19,044 bases of DNA from assembly GCA_003242115.1 (NCBI GenBank), contig QBMP01000046.1, forward strand, positions 1-19,044. The letters are read 5' to 3'. Each line of letters opens with the position of its first letter. Position 1 is the first letter of the stretch. Below, piece after piece: positions 1-10,896 of this stretch. Under the pieces are notes generated by a model that did no database searches, was not told the DNA's origin, and worked only from the letters and a program-made list of their open reading frames with translations. The translations under genes were made by a program, and so were the position numbers. The DNA is from Phormidesmis priestleyi. Its GTDB lineage: Bacteria; Cyanobacteriota; Cyanobacteriia; Phormidesmidales; Phormidesmidaceae.

Positions 1-1057
1 AGGTAAAGTAAACATTTTGTAGCACCAATCCTTCGCGAATGGGCTGAGGAAAAGGCTTCGGCTTGGGTGGATTGACAACTTGAGGCGTCAGATCTAGAAA
101 CTCAAAGTATTGAGAGACGTACAAATTGAACTCATACAGCGTGGCTACGGTTAGCAAAATGCCCGCAGTCGCCGCTTGGGCCTGCTGAAAGGTGCCAGCA
201 TATAAGGTCAAATCACCAATCGTCACCAGCCCGCGCACGGCTTCCCAAAGCACAAGTGCGTAAGCGCCGTAAAAGCCCACCGCTGAGATAATTTCTAGGC
301 TGACTTGCGCTAGACCTTGGCGTCTAGCCAACATTTTGGACTCTTGGTTAAAGTCTTCGCGAATGACGTGATAGCGCTCCACCAAGTAGTCGCCTAAGTT
401 AAAAAGACGCACTTCTTTGACAAACTGAGGTTCGGTCAAAATTTTGCCAAAGTAGTCAGCTAAGCGGCGACTGTGGGTTTGGCGGCGCGTCATCCAAAAC
501 CGGCGCTCGGAAAAGCGAACGCTGACCCAAAAGGTGGGCAGGGCGCTGAGTAATAGCAGCGCGAATACTAAAGGATTAAACCGGAGCAAAAGGGCAAGCA
601 GACCCAACAGACGAGTGACTTGACCCAGCAGCGTCACCGATAGTTGGAGCACTCGCATCGGATAGCTGCTGCCGCTCTGCTGGGCGCGCGCTAAAATATC
701 GTGAAATTCTGAGGATTCGTAGTGGGCCAGATCTAGGCGAGTGGCTTGGGTGAGCAGTTGGGTATTGGCATGTAGGAGAAAGCGATCGCTCATCACCTGC
801 GTCACATAGCCATCGAGCTGCTGCAAAACTGCTTGCAGTAGCAAAAAACCAAATCCTGCCGCCACCAAAGGCAGCAGCGATTGAGTGATCGTTGTCACAG
901 CGGCGCTAGCGCCAACTAGCGTTACGACTTGATCGACAATCAGCTTACTGATGTAAATCTGCGTCGCCGGAATCAGCGAACTGCTGAGCGTCAGGATCAA
1001 TCTCACCACCAGAGCGCCCGGAGCCGCCGCCCACACAAGCTGGAACAGCCGAGGCAT
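1..1057 (-). CDS. ABC exporter, transmembrane part (C-terminal ATPase lies beyond the window)
   Basis: This is the N-terminal 352 residues of an ABC transporter with fused permease and ATPase, cut by the left edge. The reading frame is open from the ATG at 1057 to position 1. Hydrophobic segments lie near residues 15-45, 60-80, 140-180 and 255-305, as expected for a six-helix exporter domain. Between them is the charged intracellular loop typical of the family (DLAHYESSEFHDILARA, then RRLADYFGKILTEPQFVKEVRLF). The last visible residues (GLVLQNVYFT) are the start of the nucleotide-binding domain, so Walker A, signature and Walker B motifs should follow outside the window. The substrate cannot be told. 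The start is uncertain: the frame continues upstream to a TTG at 1126, giving 23 more residues (with FRKIAHSLAIFQN), and related exporters often have such a preceding segment. No clear ribosome binding site decides between them. Confidence 0.88.
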   Translation of the reverse strand, partial: MPRLFQLVWAAAPGALVVRLILTLSSSLIPATQIYISKLIVDQVVTLVGASAAVTTITQSLLPLVAAGFGFLLLQAVLQQLDGYVTQVMSDRFLLHANTQLLTQATRLDLAHYESSEFHDILARAQQSGSSYPMRVLQLSVTLLGQVTRLLGLLALLLRFNPLVFALLLLSALPTFWVSVRFSERRFWMTRRQTHSRRLADYFGKILTEPQFVKEVRLFNLGDYLVERYHVIREDFNQESKMLARRQGLAQVSLEIISAVGFYGAYALVLWEAVRGLVTIGDLTLYAGTFQQAQAATAGILLTVATLYEFNLYVSQYFEFLDLTPQVVNPPKPKPFPQPIREGLVLQNVYFT

Positions 1058-1135
1058 ATTTTGAAAAATTGCCAAAGAGTGAGCGATCTTACGGAAAAGA
1101 GTCGTGGGGTTGAACGTCAGTATCAATTAAGAAAA

Positions 1136-1157
1136 TCAGGCCAAATTCAGGCCAAAT
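1136..1157. repeat. Perfect 11-bp tandem repeat upstream of the ABC exporter gene
   Basis: TCAGGCCAAAT occurs twice head to tail (1136-1146 and 1147-1157). It lies 10 bp upstream of the alternative TTG start of the exporter gene and 79 bp upstream of its ATG. It may be a regulator binding site or simple slippage; nothing in the sequence decides. Confidence 0.75.
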
Positions 1158-1206
1158 AAAGGTGTCTATTCAGCGTAGCGCTTCTGCTCAAATAGCAGCA
1201 GTTTGC

Positions 1207-1241
1207 GCTATTCGCAATCCTGGAAGATTAGGGCGAATAGC
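1207..1241. other. Inverted repeat next to the rpo operon terminator
   Basis: GCTATTCGC (1207-1215) pairs perfectly with GCGAATAGC (1233-1241). Inside it, AATC (1216-1219) pairs with GATT (1226-1229) around a 6-nt loop, leaving a 3-nt bulge. It lies 4 bp from the terminator hairpin, on its downstream side for rpoC2 transcription. There is no T tract on either side, so it is not a canonical terminator by itself. It could be a backup hairpin that protects the rpoC2 mRNA end, or a control element in the leader of the exporter gene. Confidence 0.6.
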
Positions 1242-1245
1242 CAGA

Positions 1246-1283
1246 AAAAGGCCCGGACTTCTTAGTAGAAATCCGAGCCTTTT
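1246..1283 (-). terminator. Rho-independent terminator of the rpoB-rpoC1-rpoC2 operon
   Basis: AAAAGGC (1246-1252) pairs with GCCTTTT (1277-1283), CGGA (1254-1257) with TCCG (1272-1275), and TTCT (1259-1262) with AGAA (1267-1270). Two single mismatches interrupt the stem. On the minus strand the hairpin ends in a run of T residues. It begins 35 bp after the rpoC2 stop codon, which is the expected place for the operon end. The A and T runs on both sides make it potentially active in both directions, but no plus-strand gene runs into it here. Confidence 0.85.
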
Positions 1284-1318
1284 GTCATTCGTAGTAGCTA
1301 TCAGCGTCAGCTCATCGC

Positions 1319-4300
1319 CTATAGGGCTGTCGTTTGATCGTCGATCAAATCATCTTCATCTGACAGGAGATCAGTGGGTGCGATCGCGGCATCCTCATCA
1401 CTATCACCAGACGGCTTCTCATTAGACGGCTTCTCACTAGATAGCTTCTCACCAGACGGCTTCTCAGCTCCGCCCACCATGCCATCACCCGCAATGAGAT
1501 CCAACCCACCCTCACGGTCATAGGCCCGCGCCGTGCGATCATCTAGCACCATATCCGATAGCGCCATATCGTTGCCCAAGAAAGTACCGTCAAAAGAAGT
1601 ATCCACTTCCGGTGAAGAAGGCTCCTCATAGGCATTAAAGCCCGTACCTGCCGGAATCAAACGACCAATAATCACGTTCTCTTTCAGCCCTCGCAGCCAG
1701 TCAGACTTCCCTTGAATCGCGGCTTCGGTCAGTACGCGAGTCGTCTCTTGGAAACTCGCCGCCGAGATAAAGCTGTCGGTATTCAGCGAAGCTTTCGTAA
1801 TGCCGAGCAGCACAGGGGTATAGTCCGCCGGAGCCATCCCCGTAATCGACATCGCCTCATTCACCTGCTCTAGCTGACGAATCTCCACTAACTCACCCGG
1901 CAACATCGTGGTATCGCCACCGTCTTCTAGGCGCGCTTTAGAAGTCATCTGCCGCACAATCACCTCAATGTGCTTATCCGAAATATCAATCCCTTGAGAC
2001 TGATACACCGACTGCACTTCGTTCACCAAAAACGACTGAACGTGCTCTAAGCTCAGCATCGCCGCTTCATGAGTTCCCTTGTTCTCGCGGTAGTACTTGA
2101 AAAACACCTCCAAAATCTGATGCGGATTAGAGGGGCCATCGGTAAGCGCCTCACCTGTATCCACCTTCTGACCGTCCGAAACCACCAGGTTTTGCCCCGG
2201 CGTCACCGGATACTCAGTCACCGTACCGTCTTTTTCAACCACCTTAATCTCAACGGTTTCATCATCGGCATACACCACCTGAGCGACCCCCGGGCGCTCC
2301 GAGAGAATACAGGCTTCTTTGGGCTTACGGGCTTCTAGCAGCTCTTCAATGCGCGGCAAACCCTGGATAATATCACCCGTTTTCGCCCGCTCAAACACCA
2401 GCAGCACCAGACCATCACCCCGCTGCACCAGATCGCCATTGTCGATGTGTAAAACCGCACCCGTCGATACCCGGTAAGGTCGTGCTATCCGCATCACCAC
2501 CTGGCCATCATTCACCGCAATCACCTGGCCCGATTCCAGTGTCTTCACGCCTTCAGCAATAGTGGTGTCATCGACTAGCAAATCCCCTTCAGACACCAGC
2601 GGCGATTGACCAGCGGTATCAATTACCGTTCGGTCTGCATCCCGCACTACCAGCACTCGTCTTACTGATTCCAAATCTTGACGAATACCGCGAATTTCTC
2701 CCGCTTCTTTAGAGCGAATTTCAGTGCGTGCAATCACCGCACCAGGCTGAATTTCATCGCCATCATCAACGAGCAGACGGGTTTTGGTACTGCCCTGGGT
2801 CTGATCTGCCTCAATGTCGCGGCGCACGACTAGCGTTTCTAAGATCACGAGCTGCAATCGCTTGGCAGCATCTTCATCGTCGCTATCGGCCTTCATCTCA
2901 ATGTCGGCAGTGAGCTGCGATCCGCCTTCGTCGATTTCTAGCACAAGCTGGGTGCGCAAAATTTCTAGGCCATCAACCGATTTCACCCGCTCCCCATCTT
3001 TGTACAGCAATCGCTGCACCGCCCTGAGGCTGATGGTCTTATCGTCGCTATCGCTCACCGATAGCTGGCTAGGCACCTTGGCCTCATCAGGCACTTCAAA
3101 CTCCTGCACAGGCCGCAGCAGCAGCGCCGATCCTTCTGGCGTTTCCACAAATTCCACATAGCGCAGAGAGTCAGCCACAATGCCCGGAATGACTTCTTCG
3201 CCAGCGTTGACAATCGTACCGTCTTTGCTCTCCGCACCTTCGGGGCTGTCGATCATGTGAATGTCGCCGGGGCGAATCACCACTTCACGCAAAATGTCGT
3301 TTTTCTGTGTGACTTCAACCACACCGCTGGTTTGACAGAAAATATCTTTAACTACTTCTGTACCAGCTTCGATGTACTGACCGTCCTCTACCATCAGTAG
3401 AGAAATGTCTTTATTGACTTCGTGGGCTTCGGCAGGAATCCACAGCAATGTGCCGCCTTTGACAACTTCGTAGCCGTTCTTGGCTTTGCCGCGCTTGGCA
3501 ACTTCTACCCCAGCAAATTTGATAATGCCGCCGGTTTGGGTGCGGAAGGTGTCGTCTACTAATTCGGCCACGACTTGGCCGCTGGTAACTTTGGTACCGG
3601 GAGTGGCATTGAGCGAGAACTTCTGACCCGTAGAGGTTTTGAGGAAATAGTGCTCACGGCCCTGACCACTCTCAATTTCGATTTCAGACTGATCCAGCAA
3701 TACAGAAGCGGTGATGATTTCTATTTCGCGGCCACCTTTACCGTCGTTGGACGCGTCTGTAAGGCGAACGGTGCCGCCGCGCTCGGTAATTAGCTTAGTT
3801 TCAGCGAGTACGCCTTCGGCTTCGATGCGATCGCCATTCTTCACAACCGGCTCAGCCCCCGGCGGCAGGTTATACACCTCACCCGACAGCACCCAAATCA
3901 AACCACCTCGCTGTGCCAGGCGCGTCATATTGCCCTGACGGTCAGTTTTTTCTTCCTGCACTAAGCCATCAAAAAACACCTCACCCGACAGATCCGAAGT
4001 CACGTCTTTACTCGCTTTTTCCGTCACCTTACGGACTCGGCTAGTGCTCGGCATCTCCGCGATCATGTCGCCTTTTTTCAGCTCATCGCCTTCTTTAGCA
4101 AACAAAATCGCACCTTGCGGCAAAGAAACCGAATACTCCTTGCCATTAGACTCCACTGAAATTTGGGTATTGCCTTCCAGCAGCAGCGCATCTTCCCCAT
4201 GACGGGTACGGAAAGGACGCACCCGGATGCCATCAGGAATATGCACCGTACCGGCTCGCTTGGCCGTAATTTGGGGAGCCAATTCACCCGTAAACGTACC

Positions 4301-5341
4301 GCCCGTGTGGAAAGTTCGCATAGTGAGCTGAGTTCCCGGTTCACCAATAGACTGAGCGGCAATAATGCCTACCGCTTCACCCAAATCCACCATATGCGAA
4401 TGCGCCAAACTCCAGCCATAGCAGTGCTGACACACCGAACGAGCGGCCTCGCAGGTCAGCGCTGAGCGGGCCTTAATCTCTTTGACTTTGGCGGTGCCAA
4501 TCGCTTTGGCAATATCGTCCGTAATCGCCTGATTGCGCGCAACAATAATTTCACCCGTTTTAGGATGCTTCACATCTTCTGCAGGCACCCGGCCCAGCAG
4601 GCGATCCTCCAACGGAATCAGCACCCGCTCACCGTCGGTCATCGGTCGCACCGGAATGTAGCGATCCGTTCCACAGTCAACTTCGCGCACAATTACATCT
4701 TGTGACACATCCACCAGTCGGCGGGTAAGATAGCCCGAGTCGGCCGTGCGCAGCGCTGTATCCACCAGACCTTTGCGCGCACCGTAAGAAGAAATAATAT
4801 ACTCAGTGACCGTCAGACCTTCGCGGAAGTTGGTCTTAATCGGTAAGTCAATAATTTCTCCCTGGGGGTTGGCCATCAGCCCGCGCATACCTACAAGCTG
4901 ACGCACCTGAGAGATGTTCCCCCGGGCTCCGGAGTTAGACATCATATAGACCGAGTTCAAAGGATTGTGATCTCGGAAGTTTTCGACCACCTTATCTTTA
5001 AGATGCTCACTGGTTTCATTCCAGGTGTCGATCACCTTTTGAAAGCGCTCTACTTCGGTAATTTCGCCTCGGGTGTAGCGCTCTTCAGTATCACGAATTT
5101 CTTCTTCTGCTGACTCTAGCATCACCTTTTTGCTAGGCGGCACTTCGAGATCTTCAATGCTGATAGAAACGCCAGCGCGAGTCGCGTACTTAAAGCCTAA
5201 GCTCTTAATTTCATCGGCCATTTGAGCGGTGCGGGCAGTGCCATAATGCTCAAAAGACCATGAAACCAGGTTTTTTAGCTGTTTTTTGTCAATGACTCGG
5301 TTGCGAAATACAGCGGGTCTAGATTCGGCTTGCTCTGTCAT
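1319..5341 (-). CDS. rpoC2: DNA-directed RNA polymerase subunit beta-prime, C-terminal part (RpoC2)
   Basis: This 1340-residue protein is the C-terminal part of beta-prime, which cyanobacteria and plastids encode separately from RpoC1. The second zinc site is complete: C223, C297, C304 and C307 ([13 protein letters not shown]). The bridge helix/trigger loop region follows at about 320-350 ([18 protein letters not shown]). Residues of roughly 350 to 980 form the large cyanobacterial insertion in the trigger loop, built of repeated beta-rich hybrid-motif segments. The conserved core resumes at about 993 with [15 protein letters not shown] and ends near 1240 ([10 protein letters not shown]). The last 90 residues are acidic and carry four copies of an EKPSG-like pentapeptide (about 1293-1312). 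The ATG at 5341 is supported by AAAGGA at 5348-5353, 6 nt upstream. It lies 97 bp downstream of rpoC1 in one operon and is followed by the operon terminator. Confidence 0.98.
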   Translation of the reverse strand: MTEQAESRPAVFRNRVIDKKQLKNLVSWSFEHYGTARTAQMADEIKSLGFKYATRAGVSISIEDLEVPPSKKVMLESAEEEIRDTEERYTRGEITEVERFQKVIDTWNETSEHLKDKVVENFRDHNPLNSVYMMSNSGARGNISQVRQLVGMRGLMANPQGEIIDLPIKTNFREGLTVTEYIISSYGARKGLVDTALRTADSGYLTRRLVDVSQDVIVREVDCGTDRYIPVRPMTDGERVLIPLEDRLLGRVPAEDVKHPKTGEIIVARNQAITDDIAKAIGTAKVKEIKARSALTCEAARSVCQHCYGWSLAHSHMVDLGEAVGIIAAQSIGEPGTQLTMRTFHTGGTFTGELAPQITAKRAGTVHIPDGIRVRPFRTRHGEDALLLEGNTQISVESNGKEYSVSLPQGAILFAKEGDELKKGDMIAEMPSTSRVRKVTEKASKDVTSDLSGEVFFDGLVQEEKTDRQGNMTRLAQRGGLIWVLSGEVYNLPPGAEPVVKNGDRIEAEGVLAETKLITERGGTVRLTDASNDGKGGREIEIITASVLLDQSEIEIESGQGREHYFLKTSTGQKFSLNATPGTKVTSGQVVAELVDDTFRTQTGGIIKFAGVEVAKRGKAKNGYEVVKGGTLLWIPAEAHEVNKDISLLMVEDGQYIEAGTEVVKDIFCQTSGVVEVTQKNDILREVVIRPGDIHMIDSPEGAESKDGTIVNAGEEVIPGIVADSLRYVEFVETPEGSALLLRPVQEFEVPDEAKVPSQLSVSDSDDKTISLRAVQRLLYKDGERVKSVDGLEILRTQLVLEIDEGGSQLTADIEMKADSDDEDAAKRLQLVILETLVVRRDIEADQTQGSTKTRLLVDDGDEIQPGAVIARTEIRSKEAGEIRGIRQDLESVRRVLVVRDADRTVIDTAGQSPLVSEGDLLVDDTTIAEGVKTLESGQVIAVNDGQVVMRIARPYRVSTGAVLHIDNGDLVQRGDGLVLLVFERAKTGDIIQGLPRIEELLEARKPKEACILSERPGVAQVVYADDETVEIKVVEKDGTVTEYPVTPGQNLVVSDGQKVDTGEALTDGPSNPHQILEVFFKYYRENKGTHEAAMLSLEHVQSFLVNEVQSVYQSQGIDISDKHIEVIVRQMTSKARLEDGGDTTMLPGELVEIRQLEQVNEAMSITGMAPADYTPVLLGITKASLNTDSFISAASFQETTRVLTEAAIQGKSDWLRGLKENVIIGRLIPAGTGFNAYEEPSSPEVDTSFDGTFLGNDMALSDMVLDDRTARAYDREGGLDLIAGDGMVGGAEKPSGEKLSSEKPSNEKPSGDSDEDAAIAPTDLLSDEDDLIDDQTTAL
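1409..1468 (-). repeat. Four 15-bp tandem repeats coding for the C-terminal tail of RpoC2
   Basis: Four adjacent 15-bp units (1409-1423, 1424-1438, 1439-1453, 1454-1468) share the plus-strand consensus AGACGGCTTCTCANT. They differ at a few positions only. On the minus strand they code for [15 protein letters not shown] and EKPSG. Because the unit is a multiple of three, copy number changes would keep the frame open. The tail is outside the conserved polymerase core, so length variation is probably tolerated. Confidence 0.9.
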
Positions 5342-5393
5342 AGGTGTTCCTTTGCCTTTGAACGCTTTGCTGCTTGATGTCTTGTGTTTTGTC

Positions 5394-5429
5394 GTGCTTT
5401 TGGCAGTACTTTTAACGGTGCTTTTGACG
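5394..5429. repeat. Three 12-bp repeats in the rpoC1-rpoC2 spacer
   Basis: Units GTGCTTTTGGCA, GTACTTTTAACG and GTGCTTTTGACG (plus strand) lie head to tail at 5394-5405, 5406-5417 and 5418-5429, with a partial further unit from 5430. They fill much of the 97-bp gap between rpoC1 and rpoC2. On the minus strand they are open in the RpoC2 frame, reading Ser-Thr-X-Lys repeats. The frame has no ATG, GTG or TTG before the RpoC2 start, so they are probably untranslated. Confidence 0.8.
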
Positions 5430-5438
5430 GTGCCAGCC

Positions 5439-7313
5439 TTATTCAGCCAACGCCCCTAACACAGCGTGGTTATAGATAATGCGGCCCGGCGTAGTTTTAA
5501 CGTATTGAGAAATTACCTGGCCTGACTCGTCTTCTCGAACCCGACGGAATTTATAGATTTTTGTGGTCTTCCCGCTGTCGTCAGTGGTCACTTCTTTTGG
5601 CTCACTATCGTCCTCATCGTTTTCAACGAGGCCATCAAAGCGCAGCCATACTTTGGCATGAAGATCGACGTTGCCCTGTTCGTAGGCAGCTATAGCATCC
5701 TCCATATTCGCAAAATATCGCCCAGCGCCTTCTTGCTTAGCCGGATTATCTGCCGTTAGGTAGTAGCAGCCCAACACCATATCCTGACTTGGCGTAATAA
5801 TTGGTCTACCGGTCGCGGGCGAAAGAATGTTGTTAGAAGCCAGCATCAGCAGCCTTGCTTCTGCCTGAGACTCCAACGATAGCGGCACATGCACAGCCAT
5901 TTGATCTCCATCAAAGTCAGCGTTAAACGCCGGACAAACTAACGGATGAAGCTGAATGGCTCGGCCTTCTACCATAATCGGCTCAAATGCCTGAATCCCC
6001 AATCGGTGCAGCGTCGGCGCTCGGTTTAGCATCACTGGATGGCTTTCAATCACTTCTTCGAGCACTTCCCAGACGCTGGGATCATTGCGCTGAATTAGCT
6101 TCTTCGCCGCCTTAATGTTGTTGACTAGACCCTGACGAATCAGCCGATGAATCACAAACGGCTGAAACAGCTCAATTGCCATCTCACGCGGCAGGCCGCA
6201 CTGATGGATTTTCAAATTTGGGCCGACGACAATTACCGAGCGGCCAGAGTAATCAACCCGCTTGCCCAAAAGGTTTTGACGGAAGCGACCCTGCTTACCT
6301 TCAATAATGTCCGACAGCGACTTCAGCGGTCGGTTATTCGCCCCTACCACTGTCCGGCCCCGGCGACCGTTGTCAATCAGCGCATCTACCGCCTCTTGCA
6401 GCATCCGCTTTTCATTACGGACGATAATTTCAGGCGCCAAAATCTCCTGTAGGCGGGCCAAACGATTATTTCGATTGATCACCCGGCGATACAGATCGTT
6501 TAGATCAGACGTCGCAAATCGTCCGCCGTCTAGCTGCACCATCGGTCGCAAATCGGGCGGAATCACCGGAATCACATCCAGCACCATCCAGTCTGGTTTA
6601 GAGCCCGTTGCAATAAAATTATCAATGACCCGCAAACGCTTAATCAGCTTGGCGCGCTTTTGCCCCTTAGAAGTTGCAATGGTTTCTCGTAGTTGCTCAG
6701 CTGTGTCTTCAAGCTGGAGATCTTCTAGGAGCCGCTTCAGGGCTTCAGCGCCAATCCCGACTTCAATTCCAGCTAGCTGAGAATCCTCGTCATAGAGCTG
6801 ATCTTCTATCTCCATCCACTGATCTTCGCTCAGCAGCTGCTTGTAGGTTAAGTTATCGGCATTGCCAGGGTCTAGTACAACGTAGGCATTGAAATAAACA
6901 ATTTGCTCCACGTCCCGCAGCGGCATATCTAGCAAAATTGCAATATAGCTAGGAATCCCCTTGAGATACCAAACATGAGCCACCGGAGCAGCTAGCTTGA
7001 TGAAGCCCATGCGGTGACGGCGCACGCGAGATTCAGTGACCTCTACACCGCAGCGCTCACACACGATGCCGCGATGGCGCACCCGCTTGTATTTACCGCA
7101 GTGACACTCCCAGTCTTTGGCGGGGCCAAAAATCCGCTCACAAAACAGCCCGTCCATCTCTGGCTTCAGAGTTCTGTAGTTAATGGTTTCTGGCTTGGTG
7201 ACTTCACCGACCACCGTACCATTGGGCAATGTGCGCTCACCCCAGTCTCGAATTCGCTCCGGTGAAGCTAGGCCGATCTTTACATAGTCAAAGCGCTGTT
7301 CTACTTTCGGCAT
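5439..7313 (-). CDS. rpoC1: DNA-directed RNA polymerase subunit beta-prime, N-terminal part (RpoC1, gamma)
   Basis: This 624-residue protein is the N-terminal part of beta-prime, also called gamma in cyanobacteria. The N-terminal zinc ribbon has C70, C72, C85 and C88 ([20 protein letters not shown]). The catalytic loop [12 protein letters not shown] carries the three magnesium-binding aspartates D466, D468 and D470. The rudder and clamp helices region ([20 protein letters not shown]) starts near 343. The length is usual for cyanobacterial RpoC1. The start [18 protein letters not shown] is the family's usual N-terminus. The Shine-Dalgarno match is poor: AAGGA lies about 12 nt upstream. It sits between rpoB and rpoC2 in one operon. 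Confidence 0.98.
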   Translation of the reverse strand: MPKVEQRFDYVKIGLASPERIRDWGERTLPNGTVVGEVTKPETINYRTLKPEMDGLFCERIFGPAKDWECHCGKYKRVRHRGIVCERCGVEVTESRVRRHRMGFIKLAAPVAHVWYLKGIPSYIAILLDMPLRDVEQIVYFNAYVVLDPGNADNLTYKQLLSEDQWMEIEDQLYDEDSQLAGIEVGIGAEALKRLLEDLQLEDTAEQLRETIATSKGQKRAKLIKRLRVIDNFIATGSKPDWMVLDVIPVIPPDLRPMVQLDGGRFATSDLNDLYRRVINRNNRLARLQEILAPEIIVRNEKRMLQEAVDALIDNGRRGRTVVGANNRPLKSLSDIIEGKQGRFRQNLLGKRVDYSGRSVIVVGPNLKIHQCGLPREMAIELFQPFVIHRLIRQGLVNNIKAAKKLIQRNDPSVWEVLEEVIESHPVMLNRAPTLHRLGIQAFEPIMVEGRAIQLHPLVCPAFNADFDGDQMAVHVPLSLESQAEARLLMLASNNILSPATGRPIITPSQDMVLGCYYLTADNPAKQEGAGRYFANMEDAIAAYEQGNVDLHAKVWLRFDGLVENDEDDSEPKEVTTDDSGKTTKIYKFRRVREDESGQVISQYVKTTPGRIIYNHAVLGALAE

Positions 7314-7461
7314 CCTGTGTTTATTTCCTTAATAACTCTCGATGTGACTTCCAAATAGTTCGGGCAAATGGTTTGAGCTATCTTCAAGCAAAAGCGCCAA
7401 TTAGCTCTATCACGCGCCCGAATTAGCGCTCCAAAATTTAGCGCTCTCAAACCAGCGGCTA
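7314..7461 (-). other. rpoB-rpoC1 spacer with a direct repeat
   Basis: This 148-bp spacer within the operon contains no gene. TTAGCGCTC occurs twice (7423-7431 and 7438-7446), and a related TTAGCTCTA lies at 7401-7409. No terminator-like hairpin with a T tract is visible, which fits read-through from rpoB into rpoC1. No clear promoter was recognised. Confidence 0.5.
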
Positions 7462-10400
7462 CTATCCCAGCGGCTTCGCTGGCTCAGCTTCCTCAGAAAA
7501 ATCACTCCCAGACAGTGAATCTCCTGGGCTGGCAACCGACTCATAGGTTGGTCTTGAAGGTGTCCGACGATTGCCCACATCGGCCATCAAATCCACCTCG
7601 CTATCGCGGCTCGTGCCATCTTCCTGGATCTCCACCTTATGCACCGCAATATCCAAACACAGCGACTGTAGCTCTCGCATCAGCACCTTGAACGACTCAG
7701 GCGTTCCCGGACGCGGAATCGCCTTGCCTTTAACAATTGCGTTGAGCGCTTCATTGCGCCCCTGCATATCGTCAGACTTAACGGTCAATAGCTCCTGCAA
7801 TGTGTAGGCTGCGCCAAAGGCTTCTAGTGCCCAAACCTCCATTTCACCAAAACGCTGACCGCCTTGCTGCGCTTTACCCCCCAGCGGTTGCTGAGTCACC
7901 AGCGAATAAGGCCCCGTCGAACGCGCATGGATCTTGTCATCAACCAAGTGAACCAGCTTCAGCATGTAAGACTGGCCCACTGTCACCTCTTGGTCAAAAG
8001 GCTCACCCGTGCGACCGTCGTAGAGCTGAATTTTGCCAGGATTGTCCGGGTTAAATATCCAGTCTTTCCCGGTGATTTCACGCGCCTCTTGCAGCTTGCC
8101 GTGCGTGGTTTCTAGCGAAGCCTCTTCGCCATACATTTCATCAAACGGCGTCACTTTAAAGCGGGCATTCAAGTTTTGTCCGGCCCAGCCTAACAGGCAC
8201 TCAAACACCTGACCCACATTCATTCGAGAGGGCACACCCAGCGGATTGAGCACAATATCAATCGGCGTTCCATCCGGCATATACGGCATGTCTTCTACCG
8301 GCAAAATCCGCGAAATAATTCCCTTATTGCCGTGGCGACCCGCCATTTTGTCACCGACCTGAATTTTGCGCTTTTGCGCTACGTACACCCGCACGACCAT
8401 ATTGGCCCCCGGCGGCAGTTCATCACCCTGCTCACGGGTAAAGACCCGCACATCTACGACCCGACCTTTCTCTCCATTGGGCACTCGCAGGGAGTTGTCT
8501 CGAACATCTCTGGCCTTCTCTCCAAAAATGGCCCGTAAGAGCTTTTCTTCCGGCGGCTGATCGGATTCTCCTTTCGGGGTGACTTTGCCTACCAAAATCT
8601 CGCCGGAGCTGACCCAAGCCCCAATGCGAATGATGCCAGTTTCATCAAGCTGACGCAGCGCATCTTCTCCGACGTTGGGAATTTCGCGCGTGATTTCTTC
8701 CGGCCCTAGCTTGGTTTGACGCGCCTCAATCTCGTATTTTTCAATGTGAATTGAGGTGTAAACATCTTCGTATACCAGCCGCTCACTGAGTAAAATCGCG
8801 TCTTCGTAGTTGTAGCCCTCCCACGGCATGTAGGTAATCAGAACGTTCTGACCCAACGCGATTTCACCCCCCTCGGTTGCCGATCCGTCGGCCATTACCT
8901 GACCGGCCACCACTTTAGTACCTTCGTACACTAAAGGTCTCTGGTTCAAACAGGTATCCTGGTTTGAGCGCTGATACTTTTGCAGCTCGTAGGTGTGGGT
9001 ATTTCCTTCCGGATCGCGCACCTTAATCCAGTTGGCATCAAGGTAGCTCACGACCCCATCGGTGCGGCTAATAATTACCATGCCTGAGTCACGCGCAGCT
9101 TGGGCTTCAAGCCCAGTGCCGACTAGCGCCCGCTCAGGTCGCAGTAGAGGCACTGCCTGACGCTGCATGTTTGAGCCCATTAAGGCTCGGTTGGCATCAT
9201 CGTGCTCTAAGAATGGAATGAGCGAGGTCGCGACTGAAATAATCTGTACGGGCGAAACCGCAACGTAGTCAACTTCTTTCGGCGTTGTCACCGTAAAGTC
9301 TTGGCGATAGCGCACAGGCACCGTTTCGCCCAAGATATTGTTGTGTGCGTCAATTGGCACATCTCCAGGTGCTACCCGCAGATCGTCTTCCTCATCGGCG
9401 GTCATATAAACGGCCGGATTATCTTTGATAATCTGGCCGTTTACCACCGGAAAAAATGGCGTCTCAATAAAGCCAAAGTCATTCACCCGCGCATGGGTAG
9501 CAAGAGAACCGATAAGGCCAGCATTCGGGCCTTCAGGGGTCTCAATGGGGCAGATACGACCATGATGGGAAGGATGAATGTCGCGCACGGCAAAACCTGC
9601 CCGCTCACGGGTCAGACCGCCCGGGCCGAGCGCACTGATCCGACGCTTATGCGTTAGCTCTGCAAGCGGATTGGTCTGATCCATAAACTGAGAGAGCTGA
9701 CTGGAGCCGAAAAACTCCTTGATAGCAGCAACTAAAGGCTTAGGGTTGACCAAAGAAGCAGGCGTCAGTGAGTCCGCGTCAGAAACCGTCATGCGCTCAC
9801 GAATAATCCGCTCTAGTCGGTTCAGTCCGACGCGTACTTGGTTTTGCAGCAATTCACCGACTGAGCGCACTCTACGGTTGCCCAGGTGGTCGATATCATC
9901 GGGGCTGCCAATGTCAAATTCTAGATTGATCAAATAGTCAATCGCCGCCACGATATCTTGGGGCGTCAGCACTCGCGTAGTTTCGGGGATATTTAGCCGT
10001 AGCTTACGGTTAAGCTTATGGCGACCGACTTTCCCTAAGTCGTAGCGCTTAGGATCAAAGAAGCGAGAATCCAGCAGCTGCTGACCGCCATTAACTGTTG
10101 GCGGCTCACCCGGACGCAGCTTACGATATAGCTCTAAGAGGGCTTCTTCTTCGCTAAACTGCCCTTCTTTTTCAATCGTCTTCTGGAAATACTCAGGGTG
10201 GCGCAGCGAATCAAAAATTTCACTGTCGCTTAGCCCTAGAGCTTTGAGCAATACTTGAGCAGATAGTTTACGAGTTTTGTCAATCCGAACCCAGACAAGA
10301 TCGTTCTTATCAGTTTCAAACTTGAGCCACGCTCCCCGGTTAGGAATAAGATTGGCCGTGTAGGTGCGGCGACCGTGCTTGTCGGTTTCGGCTTTGTAGT

Positions 10401-10896
10401 AAACCCCTGGACTGCGGACAATTTGATTAACGATGACTCTTTCTGCACCGTTGATAATAAACGTGCCGCGATCTGTCATCAGGGGTAGGTCGCCGATAAA
10501 GACTTCTTGCTCTTTAATTTCACCCGTTTCTTTGTTGATCAGCCGGGTCGGGACGTACATTTGCACGGAATAAGTGCTGTCGCGCCGCTTGGCCTCATCC
10601 ACCATATATTTAGGTGCTTTGAGCCGATAGTCTTTACCTAAGAAATGCAGCTCCAGCTTGCCAGTGTAGTCGGTAATAGGCGAAAAGCTTTCTAGCTCTT
10701 CGACTAAGCCTTCTGAAAGAAACCAGCGAAAGCTGGCACGCTGAATCTCGACCAGATCAGGCAACAGGTGAACAGGTACCTGATTAACAGGTAGGTTAGG
10801 GTCTTGAGCCTGGGTGGTGAGACTAACAGCCGTCAGATCAGCTGGTGCAGTTGTTGAGGCCGTTGAATCGATGGTGGCAAGAGTAGAGTCAGTCAT
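7462..10896 (-). CDS. rpoB: DNA-directed RNA polymerase subunit beta (RpoB)
   Basis: This is the 1144-residue beta subunit of RNA polymerase, which forms the upper side of the catalytic cleft. Conserved blocks are in order: the N-terminal lobe ([30 protein letters not shown]), the rifampicin-binding region at about 396-434 ([31 protein letters not shown]), [14 protein letters not shown], the catalytic-centre block [15 protein letters not shown], and the C-terminal anchor with [22 protein letters not shown] chose the ATG at 10896, because GAGG (10903-10906) is ideally placed 6 nt upstream. The in-frame TTG at 10908 overlaps that site and is unlikely to be used. The residues of the rifampicin pocket look like the normal sensitive type. 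The last 35 residues or so are a non-conserved Ser/Glu/Pro-rich tail. It is the first rpo gene of the operon. Confidence 0.98.
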   Translation of the reverse strand: MTDSTLATIDSTASTTAPADLTAVSLTTQAQDPNLPVNQVPVHLLPDLVEIQRASFRWFLSEGLVEELESFSPITDYTGKLELHFLGKDYRLKAPKYMVDEAKRRDSTYSVQMYVPTRLINKETGEIKEQEVFIGDLPLMTDRGTFIINGAERVIVNQIVRSPGVYYKAETDKHGRRTYTANLIPNRGAWLKFETDKNDLVWVRIDKTRKLSAQVLLKALGLSDSEIFDSLRHPEYFQKTIEKEGQFSEEEALLELYRKLRPGEPPTVNGGQQLLDSRFFDPKRYDLGKVGRHKLNRKLRLNIPETTRVLTPQDIVAAIDYLINLEFDIGSPDDIDHLGNRRVRSVGELLQNQVRVGLNRLERIIRERMTVSDADSLTPASLVNPKPLVAAIKEFFGSSQLSQFMDQTNPLAELTHKRRISALGPGGLTRERAGFAVRDIHPSHHGRICPIETPEGPNAGLIGSLATHARVNDFGFIETPFFPVVNGQIIKDNPAVYMTADEEDDLRVAPGDVPIDAHNNILGETVPVRYRQDFTVTTPKEVDYVAVSPVQIISVATSLIPFLEHDDANRALMGSNMQRQAVPLLRPERALVGTGLEAQAARDSGMVIISRTDGVVSYLDANWIKVRDPEGNTHTYELQKYQRSNQDTCLNQRPLVYEGTKVVAGQVMADGSATEGGEIALGQNVLITYMPWEGYNYEDAILLSERLVYEDVYTSIHIEKYEIEARQTKLGPEEITREIPNVGEDALRQLDETGIIRIGAWVSSGEILVGKVTPKGESDQPPEEKLLRAIFGEKARDVRDNSLRVPNGEKGRVVDVRVFTREQGDELPPGANMVVRVYVAQKRKIQVGDKMAGRHGNKGIISRILPVEDMPYMPDGTPIDIVLNPLGVPSRMNVGQVFECLLGWAGQNLNARFKVTPFDEMYGEEASLETTHGKLQEAREITGKDWIFNPDNPGKIQLYDGRTGEPFDQEVTVGQSYMLKLVHLVDDKIHARSTGPYSLVTQQPLGGKAQQGGQRFGEMEVWALEAFGAAYTLQELLTVKSDDMQGRNEALNAIVKGKAIPRPGTPESFKVLMRELQSLCLDIAVHKVEIQEDGTSRDSEVDLMADVGNRRTPSRPTYESVASPGDSLSGSDFSEEAEPAKPLG

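Noticed and set aside
1162..1425. 87-codon plus-strand frame
   Set aside because: It runs through the operon terminator and into the antisense of the rpoC2 repeat region; no protein signs.
350..5341. The large insertion in RpoC2 as something new
   Set aside because: The long trigger-loop insertion (about residues 350-980) is a well known feature of cyanobacterial RNA polymerase.
6307..6780. 157-codon plus-strand frame
   Set aside because: It lies entirely antisense to the well conserved part of rpoC1 and has an Arg/Ser-rich composition typical of a shadow frame.
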